Source: Sympetrum striolatum (Eukaryota; Arthropoda; Insecta; Odonata; Libellulidae). Taken from it: a stretch of 64,000 nt of DNA. The translations under genes and the position numbers were made by a program. The stretch spans positions 91,948,615 through 92,012,614 of the forward strand of contig OX388346.1 in the NCBI GenBank assembly GCA_947579665.1, read 5' to 3'. This document shows positions 1 through 14,154 of this stretch, one piece after another (the first letter of the stretch is position 1; the number at the start of each line of letters is the position of its first letter). Under the pieces are notes generated by a model that made no database searches, was not told the DNA's origin, and saw only the letters and a program-made list of their open reading frames with translations.

Positions 1-3000
1 CTTTCACGATGTGAGCAGAAACAAAGAGGATTGAGATCCGCCGCTAATTTGAAGGTACTGTCCTCATTCGTGCGTTCCGACTCACTGACCATCTCTGCCC
101 ACTAAGTGCTCACGTCCTCTGTCGTTTTCCATCTCCAATACTTGCTTTCCCACATGCACAGACGGCAATGTTTGAGAAATCTCAGGAGGTGTAATCGCTT
201 ATGAAGAACAACGTCGGAGAAATGTCTTGACTTGCTCTGGACCAAACTTGTCCTTATGGTAGTCGAAGAGGTATTTTCTACCGTTAATGTGAGAAACATT
301 GTTTGGAATAAGTTTAGGTTAATTTCCTGTTTACTTTCTTGTACTAAATGCGCCCATCTTGTCGACTCTTATTAGTAATTCAGGTTTTAATCGATTGGCT
401 AAGTTTTATTCCTATATAATAATAATAATAATAATAAATGGCCTTTATTCGGGCGAGATTGAGACTAGAAAGTCTCTTCTTACACCTAACCCATCGTCAT
501 ATGCGAAACAGAAAGAAAGAGATAGTTTGCAAAAGAAGAAAAGTAATATGTGGATTGAAAATTATCGAAGCTGAGGGCTCAGGAAAAAATATCTACTGCA
601 GGAAAACACTCACAGGAAGGGGAGAGTGAAAAAACCTACAGATAGAAAACTATATGTTGTGAGGAAGGAGAATTAAAAGAATTATGAAAGACAAGCTGAG
701 AATAGATAAAAATTATGCAAAAGAGACAGGGGGATAATATATATTCACTACAAGCAATCAAATCAAATAAAATATTTTCACAAATGACATTAATTCTAAA
801 TTTCAAGAAATATTAGCATAAAAAATAATATATAGTTCTTTATTGAAATATTCGCGCTCATTCTAAAAATTTTATAGGCATAGCGTAGAAAAATTCAGCG
901 GTCGATGTTGAAAGGTATATTTACTCCATTTCCGGCTTCTTTTTGCTCAACATTCCCCATTCACAATAGTTTTCTATTCTTAACACAATATTCTTGCGAG
1001 ATTTATTAGAAAAGCACACTTTTTTCTTCTGTACTCCCTCCATTCCTGTTTCATAATTTGTCTTTATTGCCTCATTATATTCTTTGGTGTTTTTGTAATT
1101 ATGGGAAAGCTTTCGTAGATGAATATTTTTACAGCTTTTTTATCATCTTTTAGATATTATACGTCTCTAGGAAAGCATCCGTTATATATATTGGTGCCGC
1201 TGCGTCTAGGTCAAATTTCTGCGTCATCATAGACATTTTAGAAGCAGTTGATTAAATAATTGGACGAAGCTCAGATGTTCGTTGAAATACATTCTCACGA
1301 GACATATGGCGGCTTTTCCTAGATTTGTGTTTTTCCAAGATTCGCCCGCCGGATTCGAGCACGCATTTAAGCATATGCACTTCATTACAGTTTTCGTGCT
1401 TGATATCCATGTCATTTTCTCGCAGCGACCCACTTCTGCCCGCTTTTTATACAAGTTTTTAAGCATCGGGGCTTTCTTTGTTCGCGTCCCACTTTACTTC
1501 TTCCTCCCACGACTCGCTCCCACGCCGATACCAAATTTCATCATTCGTGCTTTCTTTTTAGGCCGATGCATAATTCCTCAGTGCACACACGCGCCTCCGC
1601 GAACCCTGATCATTCCTTCCCTCGGACACCGCTTTTTAAGAAGCGCGCCTTTCAGACTGCGAGATAGTCGTATGTGTGACGCGTGCGTGATACCTCACGT
1701 AAAGCACGCTCAGACCATCGTGCTCCCATTTGTTGCTACCGGAAATCACGCTCGGTGCATTAAATGAAACGAATGCCCTTTCATTGCGGCTAAATTTTGC
1801 ATCGGAAGACAATATTGCCGAGGTTGAAAGCCGCAAGTTTTTTGCCGTCTTAGCTTTCCGGTTGTTGTAGGGCAAGGTTCCTTCAACTATCCAAGTCCGC
1901 ACATGTCTCTTATTGCCGATGCCTCTCATTGTTTGATTCGCCGAAATCTAATGGGAACAATAGGGAAGCTGTAAGAGATAAGTGAAAACGTACTGGTTCT
2001 GTGGCATTAAATATCTTTAACCCGAAGAATATTGCGTTATAAGCTGACTTTGGACAGATAGCTGCCTAATAAGGTGCTCCAATGACTTCTCCACTGATAC
2101 TAATAAATTTATATCACCATCTGCGTTTGTGCTAGTATATATTATTACATACATACGTTACCATTAGACAACTGTCAGTTGGCAAAATCAATGCAAACAT
2201 AAAATACCACACATAACTTTGCACCATTACATCACTCATTAAATTTTGTCTTAAATATACGCCAGTGATCATTAAATTCTAAATAATATTCAAGAAACAT
2301 TACATTTCGTCTAATTTATAAAATAAGAATTTTTGTATTAGCTCGGTTTTGAATAATTTCTAACTTCCATGATTTATCCAAAAGGAATGAGAGAGATCCC
2401 AAAAGGAATGAATGGTGAAAATGATTTTATTATTATCAGCTCACTTCTTAGCTCTCCACATCACTGAAGGTGATTTATGTATGTCATGGTCTTATCCAAC
2501 CATTGTAAACATATTTCAGACAAGAAAAACCAGCGAGTATTATTTTTATCCTTCTCACGCGATTATAATCTAAGATTTACATATGTATCAGAGACACTTT
2601 TTATACCGTAAACAAACGACACCTTGCTAACCATAGAAATATAAAGTTCATCTTTGGATCAAGGCAATAAATTCAATTTGTATAACTGATTCGGTAAAAT
2701 AAATAATCTAACCCTTGGTAGCAAGCAATGGATATTTTTTTGTAGAACGTGCGTAATTATTTAAGGATGAACTTCTTTCGAGTCTCCTCCCTTATAGAAG
2801 TAGATAATCATAATAGGAAATGTTGCATCTGAGTTTCTTATTTCGATGTAATTTTCTTATTCATACCATTCTTCGGAGATCTCGTCTTCCTTGCAAAAGG
2901 CGTGAGAAATTCTGAAGAGGAACAATTGAAGTTCTTCAATGCTATTGTCTGGGAAACCCGTCACAATGAGAGCATATGGATGCAATTATTACGCATGCAA

Positions 3001-3238
3001 GTCGTGCAATGTCAAACAATACATCATAACAGGTGGAATTTTTTTTCTTATTTTTAATTCAAATACTTCCTCTTCTCTGGAGGTATCTTAGCTAAATTTC
3101 GTCGTGAAAATGTTTTTCTTTCTCTATTTTATTGCAATATTTATTAGCTCCAAATTTCTCATCGAATTTTAACCTACATATGTATATTCCTATAAAACCA
3201 AGATGTTCAGGCCGAACGTTGTGAAACGCCATAGCAAA

Positions 3239-3285
3239 TAAATTTTTAAAAAGTTCTTCGTATATGAACAACTTTTTAAAATTTA
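3239..3285. repeat. Short inverted repeat (hairpin)
   Basis: Arms of 16-17 bases built on AAAAAGTT/AACTTTTT, separated by about 14 bases. Very AT-rich, so formation by chance is possible. Confidence 0.5.
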
Positions 3286-6200
3286 TATGTATATTCTGTT
3301 AGCATTTTTTACCATGAAAGGGTCAATGATAATCACATAAGATTACAAGGAAAAGCAGTAGCAAGAGCCGTATGTTAACAAATTATTTTATGATCATTGC
3401 ATATTGTTACTGCCAACTTCAAAATAGGCCACGTACAGCTATCCAGCAGCCTCTGTTTAGGTCATTAACCTCAGGAGTCGATGCATTGCATCCAACCCGC
3501 ATGCCGCGAGTAGCTTATGTGGTAACTTCTAGGTAAGAGTGCGAAAGGTTATCATTTCGTAACTATTCATGTTTTTCTGGAAATCGTTTGTCTGTGTAAA
3601 AGAGCATTAAATAGGAATTGAAAAATATATCATTATATCGATTTTTAATGATAAGAAAGATTGGTTTATTCTTATCCTTCCACGGGATATTTTGAGGTGT
3701 TTATACAAAAGTTATTTATTATTGATATTTGATATTTTATCCAAAGGTTCCAGCTGATGGCTGTAACTGTGGATTGAGTCACGAACTCCAAGCACCACCA
3801 AAAAATTTAGGACAAATCCTATGTTCATTTCGCTGCCAGTAAACAGCTTCCTCAGGGTTGCAAAGGTGACTCTGATATTTTATGTCAGCTAAAAATTTAA
3901 TCGAAACTGCCGAGTGGTCGCAATTGAGAAAGAAAATTTACAAATAATACTCATTAGTCTAAAACGAGCAAAACAACAAAGCATGCGTTGACTTCACTTT
4001 ATCTCATGTTTTTGGAAAATTGGTCGCGTTTTTCCTTTGTAAAGTTTCACTTGGTCGTCGATAAAATTTAGGTCATTACAAAAAGTTCAAAAGTGGTGCA
4101 AATTCTTTTCAAGGCAACATAATTAAAGAGAAGGCATTAACACTGTATATTTTCCACCTATATCGTTATAGCAGTTATATTCTTATTCCATTTTTTGTCA
4201 AGTAACCACTTTTTCCATTATTGACTATGTCAGTTAATTGCAAGAAATTGTCTCTTAATGCCTTGTTTTGGAAAGCAAACGGCAAGTATGCATTGATCGC
4301 ATCAATTTTATTATTTATTTATAATCCTATTTTGTTGGCAGTAAATTCATCTCCATGGGATTGTCATATCTAGTACCCGTAGAAATTTGTTTCCATCGTC
4401 ATACCTAAGCCTTCTCTTTTCTCCATTTAAAAATAATATATTTCCCTTTAATAATCCTATTGAATTGGCCTGTGTTTTATCTGCCTCTCTTTTCTTTTAG
4501 CCAAATGTTGGATATTGTCAAATTCGTTCCCTAGCTTCTCATTTAGAATTGCACTTACCCACTTCACCTTTTGAGTTCCATCTTAACCTCAATATTTTTA
4601 AGAAGCTACCCATCTGGTTGCAGCTGGATCTTTAAGATTTTTTCACATGTGTATCAATATAAAGAATTTTAGGGGATTCGCGAGTTTTACTTATAAAGAT
4701 AAACGGGAAGTTGCGAAAAGATGACGAAAATTACTGATATTTTATGAGCAGTCTATTTCGTAATTAATGTTGTGAGTGGTGACAATTAGTCTTTCAAGCA
4801 ACGTACTGGTTGCAGAAATAATGGGGCAGGATTGAGAGTATGACAAGTATAATTCAAAGAGAATGTCCCTCGAAAGTTAAGAAAGTTGAGGAAGTCAATG
4901 TTTACTCGTTCGAGTCCAGTACACGCAGATACGAATGTACCGATTCCCTGGAAACAGGGGACTCGACGGAAATACAATCGTCTTGGAAAGTGACTCTCTA
5001 TCTGCGATCGTTTATTTGAGGAACATTTTTACAAGGATAGTCGATGTCTAGAAAAAAATCGTCATCTCATTCGAACGAATCGTTCTTCTCGAACTTCGTT
5101 CTGCAGAATAGTCGGCTGAGTATCGCTGTATCTGTTCCATCACACGGATGAGGACCCTTCTCAATCTCATCGAATTATGAGTTGTTTCGTTGAATCTTCA
5201 GTTGTCTTATTTAATGAAAACTTTTAAAGTATCGATGCTCAAGATCAACTTATTTTAGTCTGGCTAAAAAGGTAATCCATGAACAATCGAATTGACGATT
5301 GCGAAAGAAGAATGAAGGAGGTGAAATCTTTTGGTTGTACTGGCTCAAGCTTGCTTGTCCCAAGGTAGCGAGGAAGTTAACTACTAACTCACATCAATTT
5401 AAATTTGTTTTGTTTACGAAAACGACTTCATAGTCGTATTTCGTAAACGGATATTACCCAAGGGCCATCATTAAGTGATTCCACTGCAATTTTCAGATTG
5501 CCTCTTCCCTCACAAAGTGTCCCCTCTACCGTTTTACAAAGGTCTTACAAGGTACCTTATGTCCCTAATTTTCACTGTTTTTATTTTCCATTAAAAAAAT
5601 AAATACTTGTATTTCCACTTATTTTTCATCGTGTTGCAAGGAATCCGCAGCAATATTAAAATTGGAAACGCTGATATTATATGAATATCTCTTTGCTGTT
5701 AACAATGCTTGATGCTCACTTCGTAGAAATCAATTAAATTCGATGATTTTCTTATATATTTCCGTTGAATTTCAATAAATATTCCTCCAGTTAAAAGAAT
5801 TAAATGCTCCAACCAAGTTACAGGTAGGTACATTCTTGGAGAAATATTTTCCCGATGTTACTCCTGTGAGTCTAGAGGGCAAGTGATTACAATTCAAGTA
5901 CACTTATACAATATCTAGCGAAATATATTTAGGTAGTTGCTCAAGATAGAATCATTTTCTGCAGGAGAATTTTACTAAGATATACGTGTCTAATACTATT
6001 ATCTAAACTTAAACGAAATTACAAAACATTATACAAGAACAAGATAAGTACAAAATCGGTCACTGATGAATGATCATCAACAGAATTGTAGTACAGTAAT
6101 AAATGTGTGAGCGGGAAGGTTTGTTTATTTTATTTTTTTAATATATATATTTCTTTTTCTTCTATTGTTTTGTTGTCGACTATTAATTTTCCAACCAAGT

Positions 6201-8531
6201 TACATATTCCGAATTAATTTTTACAGTAGGGCCATGTCGGTAGCTCGTCCTTGGATATACAAGTATGTACTGCCACCGAAGATGATGCAATCAGCCTGCA
6301 AGTAATAAAGGTTCGAGAATCGATATGAAATCAAATGATTTAGCTAACCTTTCTTGCTTGATTAGGAGGAGATATAAAGCTGTTTATTCACTTGAGTGAA
6401 GTGATATACTTTGGGTTAATTCCTTCAGTCTCTTTTACATTCATCTCCACGATTTAATGTTTATCCTTTTTCATTTTTGTCTTAATTTTGGATATGAAAT
6501 ATTACTTTACCAAGATCTTTAGTAATACGTCGGTGACTTGCCTTATAGAAAACAGCTTGATCTAAGATCGTATATGAAGGGGTAATTGAGAGTTCCATCC
6601 CGTTCACTGACCGATCTGAATTAAAAAAACAAGAACACATTTTGCCTCCAGCTCACCTTAGCAGTCTTAACACCTTAGCGTTCTTCTCCCCTTAGAAGGC
6701 AAAAAAGATGGTTTATCTCGCGCCTCATGTATAGGAAGAAAACTTGGGCACAATTTATTCAGTGATAATGTGAAATTTAAATTTTTATGAGCCTTAGCCT
6801 ACTCATCACTTATCCACCCATTCATGATTTTTGTATACATACTCCGTGGATCGAAGAAATGGAGATCGGATGAATTACAACTCTCTCTCAAGTATTTTCG
6901 GAACCCTCCAGTTATGCATTGGATACGTAAAATAGAAATAGTCCTGCGTTAAATGGATAAGTGCTACCAAGTTGCTCCGTGGCATAAAACGGGAACTGTT
7001 AGAGCTAAGGAGATTAAAGTTTATGTTAGAAGAAGTATTGGAATCCTCTGCTATAAACCTATCAGAGGCTGCAAAAACATCAGCGAAATATGTAGATGCT
7101 AGAAAGCTTAATGTTTTGAGCAGACGTACGTGAGTGAAACAGATTGGGAGGATAGGCTTAAGGGTCATGCAACCGCTGTCACAAACAGAGGCGTATCGCA
7201 GTGGACTCAACTTCGTCTAATGAAGAACTCATCAGTGATTGTGTTGATGAGGAAATTCTATCGCTGGGACTGAAATCAAACTCCAAACTAGGTCTTGCTT
7301 AAATACGTATACTTCACGTGGCTGATGAGATAAACTGGAACTTTTAGATCTGAGGCGTACGAATGGTGCGGAAGTTTCATTGTTGGAGACGTCAAAGGAA
7401 TCGGAAGCGGAAAAGGGACGGAAGACGAAAAGGGACGGAAGGGGGTGACGGATTGGAGAGATTTGAGCGAAGCTGTCGCGCCGATTGCGGCTTTTCCACA
7501 CCCAATGCAACCAGTCGCTTGCAAATATAACTGCACTCGAATGAAGGGCAATCCCATAATACCCTGCGGTTTATCCGATGCACCTCTTAATGAGGTCATT
7601 CGGAGGTCACTTCCGTCTTTAGCTAATAACAACAATGGAACTTCTAAAAGCGCCGCGGCGTCTCCGTCGGAACCCACTTTGGTCGAGGCCATCCTCCGCT
7701 CTTCGCCATCCCTCCACTTTCTTATTGGAAAATGTATCCCAAGCGAACTTTCCCTCCCTCTCCCACACACGGCAAACCTGCTCGCCCGGTGTCGGACTGG
7801 ACGACGCTAATCCCATCTCGCGGCGGCGATCAGAAGCTCTCACCCCCCCCCCCAATCTGGGGTTAAGATCATTCAATGGAAGGGCTCCTGGAATTATCAA
7901 CGCATTTATCTTCGGGAACATTTATATCCGTCTTCAATATGTCGAATTCTTTGCGTTAAATAAATGGCGAGTCAATGCGGTCACCGCAAATCTCCCACTC
8001 GGGAAGACGGTCTAGTTGAAGCAAACTTCCTTGATGTCATAGGTTAGACGGCTGTCTTTCAGACCAATGATGTCAGTCAGATAGAGCTGTTCTTTGTTTT
8101 AGTCTCATTTTTATGCGGACAATGTCTCAATGTTTGCATCCCGGGATAAAGGTAGAACTTCAACCTGACAGTAAAATAGTTTCATTCTTACGATAGTTTG
8201 ACCTTATGAAACTTCTAATGCTGGTCATTTTGGCAATTTGGAACTTAAATTGATAGAAATGGTAAACGAATCGTTTATAAATCGCAAGAAATGAAGCACG
8301 ACCATCGTTCGTACTACCAATTTCAGCTGGAGAATATCATCAGTTTTTCAATACTTCGATTTACTCTTTAGCATTGTAGAATTTACTTTCTTATGAACAT
8401 TTAAGAGAATTCATTTATTCCAATGATTTGTTTTTCTTCAAATCTTATGTATAAAAATGAAATGATGTGCGTGACGTAGTCAAAAACTCGAAAACGGCTC
8501 TACCGATTTGAATATTTTTTTGTTTTGTTCG

Positions 8532-8607
8532 CCTCGGTACCGAGGTGGTTTAGGGAAAAATAAAATGAAAAATTGAAAAAGCATTTCCATAAGAAATGCT
8601 TTTTCAA
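8532..8607. repeat. Palindrome plus 15-bp perfect hairpin
   Basis: CCTCGGTACCGAGG is a perfect 14-bp palindrome at about 8532-8545. Just downstream, TTGAAAAAGCATTTC (8573-8587) pairs perfectly with 8593-8607 around a 5-base loop. The preceding stretch at 8470-8515 (AAAACGGCTCTACCGATT) looks like a dispersed repeat type I have seen in arthropod DNA, so the hairpin may be one end of a mobile element. No target duplication found. Confidence 0.5.
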
Positions 8608-10136
8608 AAGTTCATTTTTCTCGCAGCAGGCTCTATTTCATTTGAAAATTTAAACTAGAAATAATAGTCGTAGAAAGTCGAATCAAGCACCAAAAGAAGG
8701 GGAATAGAATAAAGATTCTTATTTTGGTCGTGAAATATCGTTTACGAATCGAAATTTCGAGAATTTTGATAAAATGCTTGAATATTTATCAAAATTTCGA
8801 GGTTGTAAACAACCCACCCTCCTTGACAATGAAGGCGATTATTGATTCCAAGTTCATGTATTTATCCATAAAAATGCTTTAAGAATATAAGTCAAGTTAA
8901 AATTAATCCTGATAATAAGTGATACACTTTATGAAGAAGAAAAAATTGCATGAGATTTTACCATTTGCTGTTACGAACAATATCCTGTGAAGAATCGCAC
9001 GGAAAAAAGTACGATACTATAGGTATCATGTCCCTGAATTTCAATTATTTGCCGATATCACAGAAAACAATCGCAAATGATTAACAGAGTTGTCAAAAAT
9101 TGAATCATTCCTATATTTATATTGACCATTGGTTTTGCTCTTCTTGGTATATCTTCTTTCCATTGGTGTTCGTTGCAGAGACAATTTATGACATTTTCCC
9201 GTTGAGAATCAACGAGCAATCCGCTAGTTTACTGTAAAACGTATAAGTTCACCAAAAGCCGAAAACTCTACCCACTTGGCTATCCGGGAGTCCGCCAACG
9301 TATTATAACGGTATTATTCCTCTTGAGAATTAAATAAACATCATTGATATTTTACGAAAAAATCTAAGGACCAATACTTCTTCATTGTGACGAGAATATG
9401 GTTAGAAAAATCGTAGCAAGTGATAGTAACCAAGGGTTAATGCTTGTTCCAGTTTCACAGCCGTTGATTTACTGCAACGATGCCGTTACGAAGATTCGAT
9501 GTTATTCGCAATAATTCTCACCATTTCTACCAATTTATAAAAGTAAACTTCCGACATTTCACCGCTCTAGAAAACACAGGTCATTTCCAGTTTTGACTAG
9601 GACAGTAATTGGTTCTTTGACGGGTATTTTCTCTCGGCAACTCAAGATTTATTCGCTCTCGTCCATGTCTATGCCAATTTCAAACGTTCAAATGTTTTAA
9701 AAAAACCGCCATAAAGTGACATTGGAAGACTCGAGGCGATGCATCATTCCTACGCAACAGAGACGGAGATATGGGAATTTCCATTCGCTTGGAGTGATCT
9801 CAGGAGATCTCCTTATTATGGTGCGCACAAGTGCACTCAGCTGTTTCGTTTCTCGCAATCGCACAATTCGTCGTCGACTGCGCGGCGAAAGTACGCAAAT
9901 GGCGCTCTTGGAGCGCTTTGTTGACAAAACCCTTCGTTTCCGAGAGCAACGATGAGTGTCTCCTCATTAGCTGATGATCCTCTCATCGATTTTACATCAA
10001 ATATTACCTCGAGAGTTACGTAAAGCTCCCAACGGTATAATCGGCCTCAGTGTTTTATCTTTAAAATCTAACATTCGTGTTTTTCATGCAATCATACCTA
10101 AATCATGATTTGCCCTTTTGGGGAAGGCATCCTTCT

Positions 10137-10642
10137 TTAACCCTTAAAGGTCCGACCTTTCTTTGGTTACTCCGTGGACCAAGGGAAGGTCAAAAATTGT
10201 CCACTTATGTTTATTTCGATAAAATAATAATGAAACATAATATCTCTTCAGCAATCGCCTTTTTGGTTTTTTAAAAAAATTTTACAATAATTTTTGTTGA
10301 TAAAAATTGTACTACTGCGATGAAAATAATGAAATTTTTATTTTTGAAAAAGCTCATCAAAGACGAGGATATGATAAAGCTTCTTCTCAATGCTTTAAAG
10401 CTCTAATTCGGAAAATAAGTTAGTAAATCACCGTTAGTTATACTTACAAATCAACAATTTCTGCTCTCATTACATTGCTTAAAAATAACGTACAAAATGC
10501 ATCAACATAAAGTTATCTTTAACAACCTATATTTGACAATATAATCAAGTTATAAGATTGTATAACACGATTCAGTTCTTAAAGTTTTGAAAAAGAAAAT
10601 TGGTGGACATTTTTAGCCCTCCCTTGGTCCTTTAAGGGTTAA
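10137..10642. mobile_element. piggyBac-like MITE
   Basis: About 506 bp bounded by TTAA on both sides (10137-10140 and 10639-10642). Both ends read TTAACCCTTAAAGG inwards. A second inverted pair follows: GGACCAAGGGAAGGTC on the left matches GGACCAAGGGAGGGCT read from the right, each leading into a GTCCAC segment. TTAA duplication with CCC-starting ends is the piggyBac pattern. The interior is AT-rich and noncoding, so the copy is non-autonomous. Confidence 0.75.
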
Positions 10643-13600
10643 TTCACAATAATTCTCCAGATTATCACAACACTGCCATCTGTTTCCATTCCGGACACAT
10701 ATGCTTATCTTCATATATTTAAAAAAATAAGAATGGTTTGAATGTGACTTTTTCATACATTCCCTGAGTGTGTTAGTTCATTAAATGTACCTCCTCTTGG
10801 TAGGATGTGAGTAAAAAAGTACTTATCTGCCAGTCAGTATCTGATCTGAAGGAACTGCGTCAGCTTACCCAGATAAATACTTATTAGATAGAAACGGCTC
10901 CTTTTGCTGCGATGTGGAAAAAATGAACCAAAAGTGATTTTTAGGTGTGCTAACAACGTAGGCGAGGCTTAGATAGGCTACTTTAATTGTAACATATTGG
11001 TACACGAGCTGCATAGTTTAGCCTCGGTGTCTAGCAGACAGCAATGAGATGTACGTATCTTGACTAGTCCATATTGGTTTATTTCATCTCTTTCTGTTAT
11101 CACATGAAAAATAAGGAATGCCTAATTTTGAAGGCTGAAAGTGACTAATGCGAAGGGCATGCGGAATATTTGATAAGGTTTCTCGATTTGCTTTTGTTCT
11201 TAATTGATCCCCTAGACGATTGGTTTGCGAAATACAAGGAACCGAATTAAAACCATGTTATATTTTTGTGGATAAATGATGGACTAATCGTAACTCCAGG
11301 TTTTTACCTCCTGTATATAAATGGCGTATTCTCTATAGGCCTTGTACACCTTTCTCAACCATACTGAAAACAATCATACGACATCCAAGGATAAAAAGGA
11401 ATGATAAATAGCTACTTTACTATTACCAATAAGCTTGCAATATGCAAGAAACATTTTAATGGTAACATTATTAAAAACGACGTTGTGAAGTATAGTGTTG
11501 TTTGGAGAGAGCGCTTTAATTTAGCAAGGAATCCTTCGTTATCACATCACTGTTTCAGCCGAGGTTGCATTATGTTATCGTAAGGGTTTCGAGGATTTCC
11601 TGTCCTGCGCGGTTGTGGCATTTCCGAATTCTTTGAATTACGACCTCTGAAAGAAAACCGGCGAGGCTCAAATACCGGAAGTATTTACGAGCGATGCTAA
11701 ATACGATTGATTTATGTAGCTCATTTTGGGGAGTTTTTTTGTCATTAGAAACACATTTTAAATGAACTTATAACGAAAATTCATATTCTATTCTATTCCC
11801 TTACGTTTAATTTTATGAAGATGCCGAATGTTTCGATCACAGTGCAATTGCACGAAGAAAATAATAAAAATAATAATATAAAAATAATTCAATCACTCAT
11901 AAGTACGATTCGTATCAAAAATTCTAAAATCAAGTATTTATTATTTATATGTTTCCTTAATAATGAAAAATCTCATATTTATGCTTGCGGTAATATTTTG
12001 TGTGTTTTAATTATTTTTCCGCATTAAAATTAAACAAATGTTTAGAAAACTTTGATGGACACTATGAAATCCGCTGTAAATAACATGAATCGACCGGGTT
12101 CCTTTACTTGGTTTAACCAATATAGCAAGTTTCTTTTGATTATTTCGATTATTTTGTCCAGAACTGATAGTTGATTCAATTTTGTGACGATTAAGTTGGT
12201 TTCCTTGCGATTAAAGTAATCCTATGTTAGAATTAGATACGAAAGTTATACTTCAGTTTCTTGCATACAGATATCATTGCAACTCCACAACCCTGGTATT
12301 GCGTCAGATAAAATGAAGAATGAATTTTCTTCGCATTTTGACTCTTCGATTGAGGATTTTTAAGTCATTCTTCCACAAAGTCCGGCGGCTGATAGTTTTG
12401 GTCGCACTCATCAAATGTAAGGTTTTCAGTTGGATATTAGCTTTATTTCTATGCTATAGCAACCGATCCCGAACTTCGTTCCACGAATCCATATGATCTC
12501 TTGGTCCTTCTGGCGTTCCTTCCGGTCCATCCTTCTGATCCCGTCCTGCGCCTAAACTTGTTATCATAGTCCACTTGTAATCCTCATTGTGACTATGCAG
12601 GGTCTACGCCGTATCATTAGGATTCCATTCCGATTTTGGCGGGATCTTTTGTAATGCTGTCAAAACAGAGGAGAAGTGTTTCGACCTAACCTTTGAATTA
12701 ATCTCTCGAATCTATAAGCGGAACAAATATATAAAATTACGGAAAGTTTTTCATTCACTATAAATTAAATAAGAGCATTAATTAAAATACTAAATCAATG
12801 GTAACTTTTATCCATATGTTATGTTTTGAAGACTGAACTTTGATGCTCTTAAACGATTACAAATATTTTAACGGCAGTTTCTGCGATAGAATGCATAGCT
12901 TTAAAATTTAAACCAACTTCCTAAGTTTTTCAGGCCTTTGGTTTTTTTAAAGTTTCGAACTAAACAATATTTGGCAACTTTTTCGGATAAAGAGTCTTTA
13001 GTTCCCGATTGTTATCACGATGTGTCTGCAATAGTAATAATTTTCTAGCGAACGATTATGATAACTTATTAGTCTTTATTATAAATATGGAATTTAAAGT
13101 AGATATCTATGCACCCAAGTAATCAGAATTGTGAGGTTTTTAAATGTTGTATTACTAACTTTGAGGACAAGATCAAGTTATAGTTTTTGCTTCATCTTAT
13201 ACTTAATGCGTATAGCTGAGTATTTGTAAATTTTACTCTTTGTTTTGACACAAGGAGGGTTAACGCAACTTTTACACTTGACTGGAGGTAATCATGAAAT
13301 TATGATGAAGAATTAAGCATCCATTATTCTGTTGATAAATCGGAAGTTATCGTAATTAATGACTCCAGTTAATTTTAAACCATGTTTCAGGTTTAAGAGG
13401 AAGTGTTTAAGGATACTCCGTGTAAAAATGTTACTTGACATTTCAACGGCTTTATTTGTATTGACGAACACACACTTTCTTGCTCGAAGGTGCAGAATTT
13501 CTTCATTACTTTCCCGATACGCTTAGAGCTAAAGACCTAGAATTTATTTCGACTGACGTTTACTGTGAGCTTCGTTTCAATCAGAGTCTTGAATATATGT

Positions 13601-14154
13601 AGCATTCCATGATTGGTTCTTTTTTTATCTGAATAAGTTACTGTGATGCATAGGATCAATGCAGACGCGACATCTACGGGCGCAAGTGAAATCCTTCAGT
13701 TTCGTGCCAACGCTGACTGTCGGCAGTAATCCGCTGAGATCGCGTGAAAGTGTTGATTTGTATGCAGGTGGATTATAATTTTTGTAAATTACCGTTTTTC
13801 CTGTGATGTCACGAAGCTATATTTCATGCGAGTAAGCTGAATGTGCTCTTATTTCTTCTGCAGGCGGAGAAAACGAAAGCAAAGGGTCGTAAAGCAATTC
13901 GAGATGAAGTAACATTGCATTTCCGAGTCCTAAATACAACTTTCTCATCCTAATTTACGGATTCTTGAGACAATCTCGGACTGAAAGTCTAATTTACGGC
14001 AAGAACCGAGTTTCCCCAGACGTCGTAAAGCTTCTTGATTAAAGATATTTTGATCTTATTTGGTGCCGGAAGAAGTTTTACCTCGGTCTCCTTTGTTATT
14101 TATGACATAATTTAGCTTATCAGATACAACTCTTCTTCATATTACTAATGATAC
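10643..14154. other. Noncoding stretch, nothing recognised
   Basis: AT-rich, with only short open frames (up to 70 codons) lacking recognisable domains. I see no gene or repeat of the families present elsewhere in the window. Confidence 0.5.

Larger units (their letters stand above)
1..10136. other. Gene desert with CpG-richer islands
   Basis: AT-rich sequence without a recognisable gene. Two islands stand out by GC and CpG content: about 1280-1930 and 7380-8010. Both have overlapping open frames on both strands (longest 161 and 160 codons), but none shows a recognisable domain; frames open on both strands at once are more easily explained by base composition. A third, smaller island is at 9700-9960. 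They could be regulatory elements or unrecognised 5' exons. A short (TAA)n run is at 416-437. Confidence 0.5.

Noticed and set aside
1282..1767. 161-codon open frame as a gene
   Set aside because: GC-richer island with frames open on both strands, no recognisable domain, no supported splice sites or homology; likely composition.
7288..8015. Overlapping frames of 100-160 codons on both strands
   Set aside because: Mutually overlapping frames in a CpG-richer stretch with no domain; at most one could be real and none is supported.
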